Positions 33,300 to 43,867 of a stretch of 64,000 bases of DNA are shown here, piece by piece. Under the pieces are notes generated by a model that made no database searches, was not told the DNA's origin, and saw nothing but the letters and a program-made list of their open reading frames with translations. The stretch is from the NCBI GenBank assembly GCA_023101485.1, contig LVZB01000001.1:186001-250000 (forward strand). The letters are read 5' to 3'. The position numbers and the translations under genes were made by a program. Within the stretch, counting starts at the first letter, position 1. The number at the start of each line of letters is the position of its first letter. This DNA comes from Pasteurellaceae bacterium Macca. Lineage in GTDB: Bacteria; Pseudomonadota; Gammaproteobacteria; Enterobacterales; Pasteurellaceae.

Positions 33300-34439
33300 T
33301 TAGTATAGACTTGCGTTGTTATCTTCAATGAATTTCGAATCAAGACGACCGAACATTTTGAAGTATGTCCATACAGTGTAAGCTAACACTAATGGTACGA
33401 AAATACACGCAACAATTAACATTACCTGCAAGGTATATTGGCTTGCTGTTGAATCCCACATTGTTAAGCTCATTTCAGGATTTGAAATCGATGGCATTAC
33501 AAATGGGAACATTGACACGCCTGCCGTTAAAATCACACCCGCTTGCATAATTGAAGACGAGAGGAAGGCAAAGCCTGAACGATTTGCTTTGGAGGCTGCA
33601 ATCGTTCCTAGTGCTCCAATCACCGCTAAGGCAGGGATAATTAATAAAATTGGCATTTCAATGAAGTTTTTAAACCAAGCACCACTTTCTAATGCCACTG
33701 TTTTATTGACTACAGTAGAAAGTGCACGGTGATCAAGCTGGCTTGTTACCACAAAGCCATCAATGAAGAAGTATAGCCAAGCACCCGCAAGGAGGAATAC
33801 AACTAATACGATTAATGCAGTCACTTGTGCAACAGCACGTACGCGATTGCGTAATTCGCCGGTGGTTTTCATTTGTAACCACGTTGCGCCTTGAGTGGTC
33901 AGCATCATTAAGCTAATCACACCACATAGTAATGCAAATGGATTTAATAAACCAAAGAATGAACCGGTGTAAGTCACTTGTTTTAACTCATTGAAGTGGA
34001 ACGGCACGCCCTGTAACAGGTTACCAAATGCCACACCAAAGATGAGCGATGGTACAAAACCACCTACAAATAGACCCCAGTCCCAAGCATTACGCCATTT
34101 TGGATCATCAATTTTCGCACGGTATTCAAAGCCCACTGGACGGAAGAATAACGCCGCTAAAACCACGATCATTGCAAGGTAGAAACCAGAAAACGAGGTG
34201 GCATAAACCGTTGGCCAAGCAGCAAAAATAGCACCGCCTGCGGTTAAAAGCCAAACTTGGTTACCATCCCAATGGGGAGCAACTGCATTTATCATCACTC
34301 GGCGTTCTACATTACTTTTACCAACAACAGGTAAAAGAGTTAACACGCCCATATCAAAGCCGTCAGTAATGGCAAAACCAATCAGTAACACACCGATTAA
34401 AATCCACCAAATAAAGCGTAGAATTTCATAATCTAACAT
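33300..34439 (-). CDS. cydB: Cytochrome bd ubiquinol oxidase subunit II
   Basis: Second large membrane subunit of the high-affinity, respiratory cytochrome bd oxidase. The 379-residue product begins MLDYEILRFIWW and has about nine membrane segments, with the conserved ITDGFDMG near the N-terminus and NAVAPHWDGNQVWL. It starts 13 bases after the cydA stop. Confidence 0.96.
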   Translation of the reverse strand: MLDYEILRFIWWILIGVLLIGFAITDGFDMGVLTLLPVVGKSNVERRVMINAVAPHWDGNQVWLLTAGGAIFAAWPTVYATSFSGFYLAMIVVLAALFFRPVGFEYRAKIDDPKWRNAWDWGLFVGGFVPSLIFGVAFGNLLQGVPFHFNELKQVTYTGSFFGLLNPFALLCGVISLMMLTTQGATWLQMKTTGELRNRVRAVAQVTALIVLVVFLLAGAWLYFFIDGFVVTSQLDHRALSTVVNKTVALESGAWFKNFIEMPILLIIPALAVIGALGTIAASKANRSGFAFLSSSIMQAGVILTAGVSMFPFVMPSISNPEMSLTMWDSTASQYTLQVMLIVACIFVPLVLAYTVWTYFKMFGRLDSKFIEDNNASLY

Positions 34440-34452
34440 AGCTACCTCTCAC

Positions 34453-36003
34453 TTATTTCGCAGATTGTTCAAAGTGGTAACGACCTGTTTTTAATGCACT
34501 TGGACCAAGACGACCATATTTGAACATTAAATACATTTCGACAACTAAGAATAATGTGTATAAACCACATAATAAGCCAATAGAAATCCAAAGATCTACC
34601 GTTGTCAACGCAGAATTTGACACGCCCGTTGGCAATACATTATAAATTGCCCACGGCTGACGACCGTATTCTGCTAAGAACCAACCACTTTCAATAGCAA
34701 TCCATGGTAATGGCAAGCTCCAAAGTAATGCACGATGAAGAAGAGGACTACTTCCCACAGTACCACGAACATTTTGAATGAAAGCAATAATGATAAGAAG
34801 CAACATTAAACCACCGGATGCCATCATAATACGGAAAGACCAGAATGTTGGACCAACATTTGGAATCGTATCTTTAGCCGCTTGTTGAATCTGTTCTTCA
34901 GTCGCATCCACAATATTGTCTGTATAAGGTTTTAACAATAAACCAAAACCAAGATCTTTCTGTGCAACCTTGAAGGCTTCTTTATCAGCTTCAGTATAGC
35001 TACCCGATTGCAATTTAGTAAGCAATTCATAAGCTTTAATACCATTACGCACTCGTTCTACATTTTCTGTGCGTAAATCTTTTAAGCCTTTGATCTCTTT
35101 ATCCAATGAACGCGTTGCAATAATACCCGCTGCATAAGGAATAGAGATTGCCATCTCATTTTTCATCTCTTTACTGTTTGGAATTACAAAAGCATTCCAA
35201 GGTGCAGGTGCTGGATGCGTTTCAAATTCCCCTTCCATTGCTGCTAATTTTACAGGTTGAGCGTGACCAATCTCATAACCTGATTCATCACCCATGATCA
35301 ACACAGAAAGAATCGCCACTAAACCAAAACTTGCCCCAACGGAGAATGAACGGCGCGCAAAGCCGAGATCTTGTTTTTTCAAGATATAGTAAGAACTGAT
35401 ACCTAATACGAAGATCGCACCACAAGTATAACCCGCAGAAAGCGTATGCAAGAACTTAGATTGTGTAACTGGATTTAAGAATAATTCCCAGAAGCTAGTC
35501 AATTCCATACGCATAGTTTCGAAATTAAACTCCGCTGCAACGGGGTTTTGCATCCAACCATTTGCGACTAAAATCCACATAGCTGAGAAGTTAGAACCAA
35601 ATGCAACCGCATAAGTTGCAAGTAAATGTTTACCTTTTGATAAACGATCCCAACCGAAGAAGAAAAGACCGATGAAGGTAGATTCTAAGAAGAACGCCAT
35701 TAAGCCTTCAATCGCTAATGGTGCACCAAAGATATCACCTACATAGTGAGAATAATACGACCAGTTAGTTCCGAATTGGAATTCCATGGTAATACCAGTG
35801 GTTACCCCAAGGGCAAAGTTAATACCAAATAACTTACCCCAGAACTTCGTCATATCTTTATACACTTCCTTACCTGTCGTTACATATAACGTTTCCATCA
35901 CCACAAGGACGAAAGAAAGCCCCAATGTAAGCGGTACAAATAAGAAGTGATAGAGTGCAGTTAATGCAAACTGCAACCGTGAGAGTTCAACAACGTCTAA
36001 CAT
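34453..36003 (-). CDS. cydA: Cytochrome bd ubiquinol oxidase subunit I
   Basis: Heme-bearing subunit of cytochrome bd, which oxidises quinol and reduces oxygen to water. The 516-residue product begins [20 protein letters not shown]; the His in YHF corresponds to the heme b595 ligand region. The conserved GRQPW (about residue 445) and a periplasmic Q-loop with charged residues (about 240-380) are present, the long Q-loop type of Proteobacteria. A leader with an FNR box lies upstream. cydDC are not in the window. Confidence 0.96.
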   Translation of the reverse strand: MLDVVELSRLQFALTALYHFLFVPLTLGLSFVLVVMETLYVTTGKEVYKDMTKFWGKLFGINFALGVTTGITMEFQFGTNWSYYSHYVGDIFGAPLAIEGLMAFFLESTFIGLFFFGWDRLSKGKHLLATYAVAFGSNFSAMWILVANGWMQNPVAAEFNFETMRMELTSFWELFLNPVTQSKFLHTLSAGYTCGAIFVLGISSYYILKKQDLGFARRSFSVGASFGLVAILSVLIMGDESGYEIGHAQPVKLAAMEGEFETHPAPAPWNAFVIPNSKEMKNEMAISIPYAAGIIATRSLDKEIKGLKDLRTENVERVRNGIKAYELLTKLQSGSYTEADKEAFKVAQKDLGFGLLLKPYTDNIVDATEEQIQQAAKDTIPNVGPTFWSFRIMMASGGLMLLLIIIAFIQNVRGTVGSSPLLHRALLWSLPLPWIAIESGWFLAEYGRQPWAIYNVLPTGVSNSALTTVDLWISIGLLCGLYTLFLVVEMYLMFKYGRLGPSALKTGRYHFEQSAK

Positions 36004-36471
36004 CTCAAACCTCTTTATCTAGACAAGCCTGAAAATTGATTACAAAAATCGTAATCACCCATAATCCACAGCTTAACTACTATTTTAAAAAACACTCTAG
36101 TAGCTAAGCCTTGATCAAGTATTCTACTCTAAAAAAGCGAATAAAGAATAGCAAAAATATTACATTGATCACATTTTCGAGATAAATATCTCCAAATTGT
36201 TAATTTATTATTCTATCTTATTGATATAAATCAAGAATATTCAACAAAAATAAGACAATCCTGACTATTTAAGTTGGTTTCTTTTTACTCTCATTATGCT
36301 AATAAAAAACAGTTTTATTTTGTCGTCAATTTAACAAAATAGATGAAAAAAACGACCGCTTGTTTTCTCTTTTTTGAGAAACAACCGACAAAATACGCCA
36401 AGAATTCTTCCAATTTCACTTTTTTGTGTTACCATGCGCGCCCTTTTATCCTCAAATTAAAAGAGATTTAC
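36004..36471. other. cyd regulatory region and 5' region of a small secreted protein
   Basis: 468 bases without a gene. It is very AT-rich and contains the divergent promoters of cydABX-ybgE and of the secreted protein at 36472, an FNR box at 36221-36234, an ArcA-like TGTTAATTTA at about 36198, and an uptake signal at 36354-36363. A longer frame upstream of 36472 is open by chance and lacks a ribosome site. Confidence 0.6.
36221..36234 (-). promoter_or_regulatory. FNR box upstream of cydAB
   Basis: TTGATATAAATCAA is a perfect FNR palindrome (TTGAT-N4-ATCAA). It lies 218 bases upstream of cydA and also 238 bases upstream of the divergent small gene. FNR and ArcA control of cyd operons is well established in E. 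coli and Haemophilus. The site is seen; which promoter it controls is inferred. Confidence 0.8.
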
Positions 36472-36804
36472 ATGAAAAATATGACATTTCGTACCCTTTT
36501 AATTGCGAGTGTAGTGGCAGTGATGAGTATCAACGCTCAAGCGTCGGTGAAAACCTCGTCCCTTTCCATGGTGAAAACACAATCAAGCAATCAAGTCTTA
36601 CCCAAACAGTGTCATCAAATGTTTAAAGAAGCGGATAAACTGGTGACAACAGCAGAAAAACAGCCTGGGACACACACCCAACTGCAAACGATGAAAACCA
36701 AATTACAGGCTTCAAAACAGCAAATCCTGAAAATGGATGTGGTGATGCAAGAAAAAAGCTGTGAAAAAGGGCTGACTGCATTAAATAACATGAAAAAATT
36801 GTAA
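36472..36804 (+). CDS. Small secreted protein (DUF5339-like)
   Basis: A 110-residue protein with a signal peptide of about 24 residues (ending NAQA). The mature part has two cysteines (in PKQCHQMF and EKSCEKGL) that may form a disulfide, and a helical Lys/Gln-rich middle. It resembles small DUF5339-type periplasmic proteins of Pasteurellaceae, but I am not certain of the family. AGAGA precedes the chosen ATG, and a strong terminator follows. Function unknown. Confidence 0.75.
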   Translation: MKNMTFRTLLIASVVAVMSINAQASVKTSSLSMVKTQSSNQVLPKQCHQMFKEADKLVTTAEKQPGTHTQLQTMKTKLQASKQQILKMDVVMQEKSCEKGLTALNNMKKL

Positions 36805-36840
36805 ATATGAAATAACACATTGATTTCATGGCAAGATCGA

Positions 36841-36877
36841 AAAAGCGAGGAACTGATCAAACTCCTCGCTTTTTTTA
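36841..36877 (+). terminator. Rho-independent terminator after the small secreted protein
   Basis: AAAAGCGAGGA pairs with TCCTCGCTTTT around an 11-base loop and ends in a T7 run. The A-run on the left means it can also serve rlmC on the other strand, whose stop is 28 bases away. Confidence 0.9.
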
Positions 36878-36904
36878 TGGCAAAATTTTAATAAAAATTA
36901 TCCC

Positions 36905-38128
36905 TTATTTTTCAAATAAAACGCTCTCCCCAACTCCACCACCGACTTTCTCTTTTCTCTTAGTTAAAAGCGTGAGCACCTCATAATGTGCCGTATGAGG
37001 GAACATATCAAAGAGTTGCACTTTATCAAGTTGATAATCTTGCAAATGGGCAAAATCTTCCGACATCGTTTTTGCATAACAGCTAGAATAGAGGATATAA
37101 GGCGCACCTAACTGATTCAGATATTCCGCCAATGGTTGCCCAATCCCTCGTCGAGGTGGGTTCACAATCACTAAATCGGGGGCTTGGTTCTGCCCATTTA
37201 AGGCGAATTTTGCTGAATCAAGGGAAGCAAAATGGACATTTTTCAACCCCAGTTGCGTTGCAGATTGCGTTGCACAACGAATTGCCGAAGGCGAAATCTC
37301 AATCCCAGTGAGATTCACATCGGGGCATTTTTCCGCTAATGCCTTGGCACAATGTAACCCAAAGCCCCCAACGCCACAAAAGAGATCCCATAAATTCTTA
37401 ATGGGTAAATCCAAAATCCACTGTTGTGCCGTCCCATAAAGCTGGCTAGCAACACGGGGGTTCGTTTGGAAAAAACCTTGAGGGCGAATAAAAAGCGGAA
37501 TGTCATTAAAATTCTCATGCAGAACTTGCATTTCCGTCAAAAAGATCTCCGTGTCGCCTTCTAAAATTGCTGAATGTTGAGGCTGAATATTGAGGCTTAC
37601 CACCGAATTTGGGGGCAATTGTTCCAATAAGTGAGGCAATTCACGCTCAACAAGCGGTCGTTTTTTTTCACTTTTTAGCACAAAGCGGACCATCACCGCC
37701 CCTGTGTGCAAACTTGCCGTCAGCAAGATATATTTCAACTCGCCACGTTTTTTCGCCACATTATAAGGCACTAAACCTGCACGCCCGATAAACTGCTTTA
37801 ACACTGGAAAAAGGCGAGAAAAAGATGAAGGATAAAGCGAGCAATCACTCAAATCTACCCCACTTTGTGGGTCAAAAGGATCGGCGAGAATCCCTAAAAT
37901 AGGGCGTTCAACGCTTCCTGACACCACCATTTTCGCTTTATTGCGGAACTGACTTTGAGGAGAAGCTACCGCCTCAAACCATGCCGTTGTAGGTAAAAGA
38001 TAAGGAGAAATTAACGCCTGACAATGATCCTGTTTTTCCGCCAACTGAAGCCTATAATCTTGTTCAAGCCATTGGCAAGAACGACAACGCCCTTCCTCAA
38101 AGTGATGACAATCCAGTATGTTAGCCAT
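36905..38128 (-). CDS. rlmC: 23S rRNA (uracil(747)-C5)-methyltransferase RlmC
   Basis: Fe-S SAM methyltransferase that makes m5U747 in 23S rRNA. From the ATG at 38128 it is 407 residues. Cys7, Cys15 and Cys18 ([12 protein letters not shown]) plus Cys in DLSDCSLYP match the Fe-S ligands; [14 protein letters not shown] is SAM motif [10 protein letters not shown] and the catalytic Cys in YSSCYAKTM follow. No N-terminal TRAM domain is present, which separates it from RlmD. The ATG overlaps the nagZ stop by 8 bases. Confidence 0.93.
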   Translation of the reverse strand: MANILDCHHFEEGRCRSCQWLEQDYRLQLAEKQDHCQALISPYLLPTTAWFEAVASPQSQFRNKAKMVVSGSVERPILGILADPFDPQSGVDLSDCSLYPSSFSRLFPVLKQFIGRAGLVPYNVAKKRGELKYILLTASLHTGAVMVRFVLKSEKKRPLVERELPHLLEQLPPNSVVSLNIQPQHSAILEGDTEIFLTEMQVLHENFNDIPLFIRPQGFFQTNPRVASQLYGTAQQWILDLPIKNLWDLFCGVGGFGLHCAKALAEKCPDVNLTGIEISPSAIRCATQSATQLGLKNVHFASLDSAKFALNGQNQAPDLVIVNPPRRGIGQPLAEYLNQLGAPYILYSSCYAKTMSEDFAHLQDYQLDKVQLFDMFPHTAHYEVLTLLTKRKEKVGGGVGESVLFEK

Positions 38129-39158
38129 TCGTTGCTTTCCACTCCAACCATTCATCTTGTAATTGTGAAAGGGTGCGGTTTGCTTGTTGCCAACGTGGGC
38201 TTGCTCTTAGCATCTCCCATGAAATTGATTGCCGTTTCATCAAGCTAATATGGCGTTCACGTTGCGCTTGTGTCGGCTCAATTTTTAAGCCATCTAACAC
38301 TTGAACCACACCTTCGGGCTCGTTACATAACAGTAATAAATCACAGCCAGCATGGAGCGCCTTCTCACTTCGCTCCACATAATTGCCCATAAAACCTGCG
38401 CCTTTCATCCCTAAGTCATCGGAGAAAATGACGCCATTGAAATTAAGCTGTTGGCGTAGGATCTTTTTCAACCAATAGCTTGAACCACTTGCGGGCTGGC
38501 TATCACATTGGGTGTAGATCACATGGGCTGGCATAATGGCAGAAAGTTTCCCTTTTTGAATAAGTTGTTGAAAAGGTTGAATATCTCTGTCAAAAATTTC
38601 ACTTTTCGCTCGGTCATCAAAAGGGGTTTCAAGATGCGAATCGGCTAACACATGACCATGTCCGGGGAAATGCTTCCCTGTGGTCGCCATGCCCATTTCT
38701 CTCATGCCATCAATAAAGGCTTCAGCAATAGGGAGCATCTCTTCCACTGATTCTGCAAATGATCGGTCGCCAATCGCTTTACAACCATGCCCTAAATCCA
38801 ATACTGGGGCAAAACTCAGATCAATATCTAAAGCGAACATCTCTGCTGCCATTAACCACCCTGCTTCTTTTGCCAGCTGTTGTGCGGTATCAAGGTTCGG
38901 GGCTAAATGGCGGAAAGATTGCATGGCAGGGAGTTGAGTAAAACCTTCCCGAAAACGTTGTACTCGCCCTCCCTCTTGATCAACGGTAATCAGCAGAGGC
39001 TTTTTCACTCGTTGGCGAATAGATTGAATAAGCCTTTGAATTTGCTGTGTATTTTCAAAATTGCGGGTAAATAGAATCAAGCCTGAAACCAGAGGGTGTT
39101 CAAGTAATTCTTGCTCTTCAATAGTGAGTTCTTTGCCGATAAGATCGATAAGTAACAT
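38121..39158 (-). CDS. nagZ: Beta-N-acetylhexosaminidase NagZ
   Basis: Cytoplasmic family 3 glycosidase that removes GlcNAc from muropeptides in cell-wall recycling, and in related bacteria shapes the AmpC-inducing signal. The 345-residue product has the family motif [14 protein letters not shown], with the flexible-loop Asp-His pair used in catalysis, and the nucleophile Asp in [11 protein letters not shown] single-domain cytoplasmic form without signal peptide. It is translationally coupled to rlmC. Confidence 0.94.
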   Translation of the reverse strand: MLLIDLIGKELTIEEQELLEHPLVSGLILFTRNFENTQQIQRLIQSIRQRVKKPLLITVDQEGGRVQRFREGFTQLPAMQSFRHLAPNLDTAQQLAKEAGWLMAAEMFALDIDLSFAPVLDLGHGCKAIGDRSFAESVEEMLPIAEAFIDGMREMGMATTGKHFPGHGHVLADSHLETPFDDRAKSEIFDRDIQPFQQLIQKGKLSAIMPAHVIYTQCDSQPASGSSYWLKKILRQQLNFNGVIFSDDLGMKGAGFMGNYVERSEKALHAGCDLLLLCNEPEGVVQVLDGLKIEPTQAQRERHISLMKRQSISWEMLRASPRWQQANRTLSQLQDEWLEWKATNG

Positions 39159-39176
39159 AATGATTTCCTTATAAAA

Positions 39177-39202
39177 AAGCCCTCAACACAATGGGAGGGC
39201 TT
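39177..39202 (-). terminator. Rho-independent terminator after the TerC-family gene
   Basis: On the minus strand AAGCCCTC pairs with GAGGGCTT and is followed by T6, only 5 bases past the TerC-family stop. It separates that gene from nagZ. Confidence 0.88.
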
Positions 39203-39207
39203 GGGAA

Positions 39208-39957
39208 TTAAGATTGGCTATCTTGTGTGTTGGCGAGATGCTTTGCTTGATTTTTACGCATTTTAATATTTAACAGCTCGACTAACACCGAGAAACCCAT
39301 GGCGGTATAAATTGCCGATTTTGGAATATGAATATTAAAGCCTTCGCCCACTAAGGCGATACCAATTAAAATCAGGAAGGCTAAGGCAAGATTTTTAATC
39401 GTTGGATTATGATCGACAAAATCGCCAATCGGTTTGGCAGCAAACATCATTACCCCAACGGCAATCATAATTGCAATTACCATGACAGGAATATCATCAG
39501 CAATACCTACTGCCGTAATCACAGAATCTAATGAGAAAACAATATCTAATAAGGCAATTTGTATTAAAATAAATAAATAGCTAGCTTTTTTCTTACTATG
39601 ATGTGCTTCACCATGCTCCACACCTTTCACCGCTTCGACTAACTCTATCCCACTTTTCACAATTAAAAACACACCACCGAGAATTAAAATCAAATCACGC
39701 CCTGAAATCGGCTTTTCTAGCAAGGTAAAAAGCGGATCAACTAATCGCATAATCCAAGCCAGGGAAAGGAGCAGTAAAATCCGCGTACCCATTGCTAACC
39801 CTAAACCAATGATCCGTGCAGATTGGCGCTGTTTTTCAGGTAAACGAGATACCAAAATACTGATAAAAATAATATTATCAATACCCAATACAATTTCTAA
39901 TGCCGCAAGGGTAAAGAGGGCAATCCACGCCTCGGGAGAGGCTATCCAATCAAACAT
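39208..39957 (-). CDS. TerC family membrane protein (YgdQ type)
   Basis: A 249-residue protein with about seven membrane segments and the TerC-family acidic motifs LEIVLGIDNIIFIS (about residues 20-33) and DIVFSLDSVITAVG (about 138-151). The family is linked to metal (often manganese) export or metalation of exported proteins. A His-rich cytoplasmic loop (GVEHGEAHHSKKK) lies before the second motif. It is monocistronic with its own terminator. Confidence 0.88.
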   Translation of the reverse strand: MFDWIASPEAWIALFTLAALEIVLGIDNIIFISILVSRLPEKQRQSARIIGLGLAMGTRILLLLSLAWIMRLVDPLFTLLEKPISGRDLILILGGVFLIVKSGIELVEAVKGVEHGEAHHSKKKASYLFILIQIALLDIVFSLDSVITAVGIADDIPVMVIAIMIAVGVMMFAAKPIGDFVDHNPTIKNLALAFLILIGIALVGEGFNIHIPKSAIYTAMGFSVLVELLNIKMRKNQAKHLANTQDSQS

Positions 39958-40017
39958 ATATTTTCCTAATCAAAAAGGGGCGAAAAGTCGCACATATTAG
40001 CGAGAGTTCCGCCTAAA

Positions 40018-40698
40018 TTAAAGGGGAGAATGTAAAAAGTTTTGCAAAATATTTGCCGTAAAAGATTTCCGTAAATAAAAACCTAAGGGCAAAGATTGAA
40101 TCATTTCACCATGTTGATTAACCGCATTCGCCCGTGCTTGGCTGTTTCGCCCTTTTGGACGGAGTTGCAACACTTCCCCTAAGGTCGCATTGATCGCTTG
40201 CAAACGCCCAAAAACAATCAATTCCATCAACTCTTCCCAATCTTGTTGGAGCTGTTTCTCCTCACGAGGGCTTGGGGACCACAAAATCGGCTGACCAATA
40301 CGCCGATGGGATAGCGGAATCCCTCGACTACCTTGCACAGGTATCCACAGCACCCGTTGCAATTTATGGCGAACGTGGGAGCTTTGCCAAGTGATGCCAT
40401 GATTATGCGTTAAAGGCGCAAGGCTGACGAAAGTAGTTTCTAGCGGTTGTCCCTTCTCTCCAATCGGAATGGTTTTTAGCTCAATACCTAAATGGGCAAA
40501 ATCTTGCTCTGCTTTACTCCCTGCTTTTGCACCTAAAGCGGTTTCAATTAACATGCCCACCCAACCCTTATCACGTTTTAAATCAGGGGGAATCGGGATA
40601 TGTAACGATTCCGCCAATTCAGCTAGGGTAAAGCCCGAGATCCAGCGGGCTTTTTCAAGCAATTCCGCTTCACTGTGGGAATGGGTCGCAAGTTGCAT
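40018..40698 (-). CDS. mutH: DNA mismatch repair endonuclease MutH
   Basis: Nicks the unmethylated strand at hemimethylated GATC during mismatch repair. The 226-residue product carries the active-site D-E-X-K set at Asp66, Glu73 and Lys75 ([14 protein letters not shown]) with Glu52 just before, and an [17 protein letters not shown] region typical of MutH. Its presence implies Dam methylation in the host. The ATG at 40698 fits homologues. Confidence 0.95.
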   Translation of the reverse strand: MQLATHSHSEAELLEKARWISGFTLAELAESLHIPIPPDLKRDKGWVGMLIETALGAKAGSKAEQDFAHLGIELKTIPIGEKGQPLETTFVSLAPLTHNHGITWQSSHVRHKLQRVLWIPVQGSRGIPLSHRRIGQPILWSPSPREEKQLQQDWEELMELIVFGRLQAINATLGEVLQLRPKGRNSQARANAVNQHGEMIQSLPLGFYLRKSFTANILQNFLHSPL

Positions 40699-40761
40699 AT
40701 CATCGTCCTTTATTCAATAAAGGAGCGATTTTACGCACATTCCCCCCACGGTGCTACTCCT

Positions 40762-42462
40762 TTACATTTTCTCTACCATTTCCCCTACATCTTCGGCGAG
40801 ATCTAACATCTCTTGCGCATTGGCTAACACAGTATCGGTAATCTTTTCTCCCCCTAATAAACGGGCGAGGGCATGAACGCGATCTGCCTGACTAAGCAGT
40901 GTCATTTTGGTTTCTGTTTGATTATTTTCCACCCATTTCTGCACGTTAAAATGATGATTACCGTGACTTGCGACTTGCGGTAAATGGGTGACACACAGCA
41001 CTTGGCATTTTTTACCTAGCGCTCTTAATAATCGCCCGACAACAGTCGCCGTTGGGCCACTAATCCCCACATCGACTTCATCAAAAATAATTGTTGGGGT
41101 AGAAAGTTTATTCGCCGTGAGCACTTGAACCGCGAGGGAGATTCGAGAAAGCTCTCCCCCCGAGGCAATTTTTGCCAGGGGTTGTGCCTGTTGCCCTAAA
41201 TTACTGCGTAAATTAAATTCCACGCTATCTGCCCCATTGGGGGATAATTTTTCAGGATGATGTTGCACATCAATAAAAAATTCGCCATTTTCCATGGCTA
41301 AATGTTTAATCTGTGCCGTTACTTGCTCTGCCAATTTTTGGCTGGCTAAATGGCGTTGCTGATGAATTTTTTGAGCAAGTGCTAAACAGGCGTCATGGGC
41401 AATTTTTTCATCTGCAATCAGCTGTTCTTCATTTTCTTCAAAATCTAATAGCTTTTGTAATTCGGATTGCAGTTCAAGATGACATTTCCAGAGATCAATC
41501 GGTGCGACATGATGTTTCCGCGCCAGTTGCATCGCATCGTTGATCCGTTCATCTAACTCGTTCAGTTGTTCTGGATCTTGCTCAATTTTATTGGCTAAAC
41601 GGCTAATTTCAGAACTTGCTTCTTGCACTTGGATCAAGGCTTCGTTGAGCATTTCAAGCACCGATTCATACTGGCTATCCATCTCGACAAGCTCCTCCGC
41701 TTCGCGAATCGTGTGATAAAGCAGAGAATCCACATTGACCTCGCCATCGGAAAGGCTCTCCATTGCCGACATTGAGAGGGCGGTTAATTGTTCCGAATTG
41801 GCTAAACGAGCTTGATCTTCTTCTAGTTGCTCAAATTCCCCCTCTCTAATGGCAAACTCATCAAGCTCATCGACCTGATATTGTAGAAGCTGTTTTCGTG
41901 CTTCATTTTCTTGGCACTGTTGTTGGAAATTTTGTACCTGTTTATGTAGCTTCCGCCAACGTTGATACTGTTGTGCCATTTCAGTAAGCAAACTATGGGT
42001 ATTGGCATAGTTATCTACCAATTCAAGCTGATATTCACTTTTCAATAAAAGTTGTGGGGCGTGCTGACCGTTTAAATGAATCAGATATTGCCCTAGCTCA
42101 CGAAGTTGTGAAATGGGAATTGGGCGATTATTAACAAAGGCTTTTGAGCGTCCTTCAAGATTGATCATCCGCCGTAAAATGCACTCTTGGGGGTTATCTT
42201 CATCGAGTAAATCATGCTCCCCTAACCATAAATAAGCAGGGCTATTGGGTTGCATTGAAAAAGTGGCACTAATATCGGCTTTATCCGCCCCATTGCGGAT
42301 CATTGAACTTTCAGAACGGTAGCCTAAACATAGGCTTAGGGCATCAATGGCGATGGATTTACCCGCCCCCGTTTCCCCCGTGATGACGGACATTCCCTCA
42401 TTGAGGTCTAATACAAGGTGGCGAACAATGGCAAAATTATTGACGGTGAGTTGCTGTAACAT
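40762..42462 (-). CDS. recN: DNA repair protein RecN
   Basis: SMC-like ATPase for double-strand-break repair. From the ATG at 42462 it is 566 residues and begins MLQQLTVNNFAIVRHL, as in homologues; an in-frame ATG four codons upstream (42474) is possible. Walker A is GETGAGKS (29-36), a long coiled-coil middle spans about 150-370, and the C-terminal signature and Walker B are GGELSRISLAVQV and TIIFDEVDVGISG. Two LexA boxes just upstream predict strong SOS induction. Unlike in E. coli, nadK is elsewhere (56.9 kb). Confidence 0.95.
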   Translation of the reverse strand: MLQQLTVNNFAIVRHLVLDLNEGMSVITGETGAGKSIAIDALSLCLGYRSESSMIRNGADKADISATFSMQPNSPAYLWLGEHDLLDEDNPQECILRRMINLEGRSKAFVNNRPIPISQLRELGQYLIHLNGQHAPQLLLKSEYQLELVDNYANTHSLLTEMAQQYQRWRKLHKQVQNFQQQCQENEARKQLLQYQVDELDEFAIREGEFEQLEEDQARLANSEQLTALSMSAMESLSDGEVNVDSLLYHTIREAEELVEMDSQYESVLEMLNEALIQVQEASSEISRLANKIEQDPEQLNELDERINDAMQLARKHHVAPIDLWKCHLELQSELQKLLDFEENEEQLIADEKIAHDACLALAQKIHQQRHLASQKLAEQVTAQIKHLAMENGEFFIDVQHHPEKLSPNGADSVEFNLRSNLGQQAQPLAKIASGGELSRISLAVQVLTANKLSTPTIIFDEVDVGISGPTATVVGRLLRALGKKCQVLCVTHLPQVASHGNHHFNVQKWVENNQTETKMTLLSQADRVHALARLLGGEKITDTVLANAQEMLDLAEDVGEMVEKM

Positions 42463-42480
42463 AAAAATACCCATAGCATT

Positions 42481-42500
42481 TACTGTATGGGTATATAGTA
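42481..42500 (-). promoter_or_regulatory. LexA box (one mismatch) upstream of recN
   Basis: TACTGTATGGGTATATAGTA fits CTGT-N8-ACAG with one mismatch (ATAG). It lies 18 bases from the recN ATG and next to a perfect second box. Double boxes are typical of recN in enteric bacteria. Confidence 0.8.
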
Positions 42501-42501
42501 T

Positions 42502-42521
42502 TACTGTTTATTTGAACAGTA
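42502..42521 (-). promoter_or_regulatory. Perfect LexA box upstream of recN
   Basis: TACTGTTTATTTGAACAGTA has both CTGT and ACAG half-sites with 8-base spacing and symmetrical flanking TA. It is placed immediately upstream of the first box, about 40 bases from the recN start. Confidence 0.93.
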
Positions 42522-42543
42522 AAGCATTTTTGCAAAAAAATGT

Positions 42544-43740
42544 TTATTTTTGACCGCTTGTTAAAATCCCCTGAGCGCAGGCATAGGCTGACGACCACGC
42601 CCATTGGAAATTATAGCCCCCAAGCCAGCCGGTAACATCCAATACTTCGCCGATAAAATACAGCCCTTTCACCTGATTAGCTTCCATTGTTTGGGAGGAA
42701 ATTTCGTGACAATCCACGCCCCCCATAGTGACCTCCGCGGTGCGGTAGCCTTCCGTGCCATTGGGGAGAAATTGCCAATGATGCACTAACTGTGCCAATG
42801 CCTGTAACGCACTTTTACTCACTTGGGCAATGACGTCATCTTGTAGCATCTTTTGCTCCACCCAAAGTTCCACCAATTTCTTCGGCAAGTAACGTGCTAA
42901 CACGGTTTTAAGCTGTAATTTCGGTGAAGATTGGCGGAGTGTGTGCAAAATATCAAGAATATTTTCCGACGGAAGGAGGTCAATTTCCACACTCTCCCCC
43001 ATTTCCCAATAATTTGAGATCTGCAAAATCGCCGGCCCTGATAGCCCTCGATGGGTAAATAACATTTGATTCGTGAAGGTTTTTCGAGGCGTACTCACAC
43101 TCACCGGCAAGGCAATACCTGAAAGCGTCGCAAAGGCTTTATCCCCCTCTTTCCACGTAAAAGGCACAAGGCTGGCACGCACAGGCACAATCCCAATGCC
43201 AAATTGTTCTGCCACTTTATAGCCAAAAGGACTTGCCCCTAAACTCGGCATAGAAAGCCCCCCCGTAGCGATGACTAACTGCTTCGCTTGGAACTGCTCA
43301 CTCCCTGTTGAGATCTGGAAATGGTGGGCAAATTTCTCTACAAAAATGACCGCTTGTCGAAGGGCAATTTCCACCCCACCTTTGTCACATTCGGCTTTCA
43401 GCAAATTGACAATCTGCTCCGCCCCTTCATCACAAAACAGTTGCCCAAGCTCTTTTTCGTGATAGGCAATGCCGTAGCTTGCCACAAGAGAAATAAAATC
43501 CCAGTTGCTATAACGGGCTAAGGCGGATTTCACAAAATGCCGATTTTGGCTGAGATAATGTTGAGGGGTCACGTCTAAATTGGTGAAATTACAAAACCCA
43601 CCGCCAGACATTAAAATCTTCCGCCCGATCTTTTTACCACTATCTAACACGAGGACTTTCTTCCCCCCTTGCCCTAATTGGGCTGCGCAAAATAAGCCTG
43701 CCGCCCCTGCGCCGATGATCAGCACATCCACTTGTTTCAT
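42544..43740 (-). CDS. HI0933-like FAD-dependent oxidoreductase (YhiN family)
   Basis: A 398-residue flavoprotein with an N-terminal FAD site [16 protein letters not shown] (about residues 6-21) and [11 protein letters not shown], the hallmark of the HI0933/YhiN family, plus the C-terminal GVDCHEI and [21 protein letters not shown]. Structures are known but the reaction is not. The last codons are read from an uptake signal (42552-42561), so the C-terminus is TSGQK. It is divergent from tex. Confidence 0.9.
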   Translation of the reverse strand: MKQVDVLIIGAGAAGLFCAAQLGQGGKKVLVLDSGKKIGRKILMSGGGFCNFTNLDVTPQHYLSQNRHFVKSALARYSNWDFISLVASYGIAYHEKELGQLFCDEGAEQIVNLLKAECDKGGVEIALRQAVIFVEKFAHHFQISTGSEQFQAKQLVIATGGLSMPSLGASPFGYKVAEQFGIGIVPVRASLVPFTWKEGDKAFATLSGIALPVSVSTPRKTFTNQMLFTHRGLSGPAILQISNYWEMGESVEIDLLPSENILDILHTLRQSSPKLQLKTVLARYLPKKLVELWVEQKMLQDDVIAQVSKSALQALAQLVHHWQFLPNGTEGYRTAEVTMGGVDCHEISSQTMEANQVKGLYFIGEVLDVTGWLGGYNFQWAWSSAYACAQGILTSGQK

Positions 43741-43867
43741 AAAAACTCCTCAAAGGGGGGCTATTTTACACGAGTTTGCCGACCCTAAGGGGGCAAATTT
43801 CTGCATTATTTTGCCCCCTCCTTATGTTAGACTAACGGCATTTTTCCTCGGTATAACAAGGATTGCC

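Noticed and set aside
36343-36471. 43-codon extension of the small secreted protein
   Set aside because: It starts in an uptake signal without a ribosome site and would bury the signal peptide; the ATG at 36472 is better.
38129-38155. Upstream start for rlmC
   Set aside because: The family N-terminus [10 protein letters not shown] begins at 38128, and an 8-base overlap with nagZ gives coupling; the longer frame only covers nagZ sequence.
43580-43867. N-terminal extension of Tex
   Set aside because: It lies wholly over the divergent flavoprotein gene and its promoter; Tex homologues begin at MTDQLNQQ (43868).
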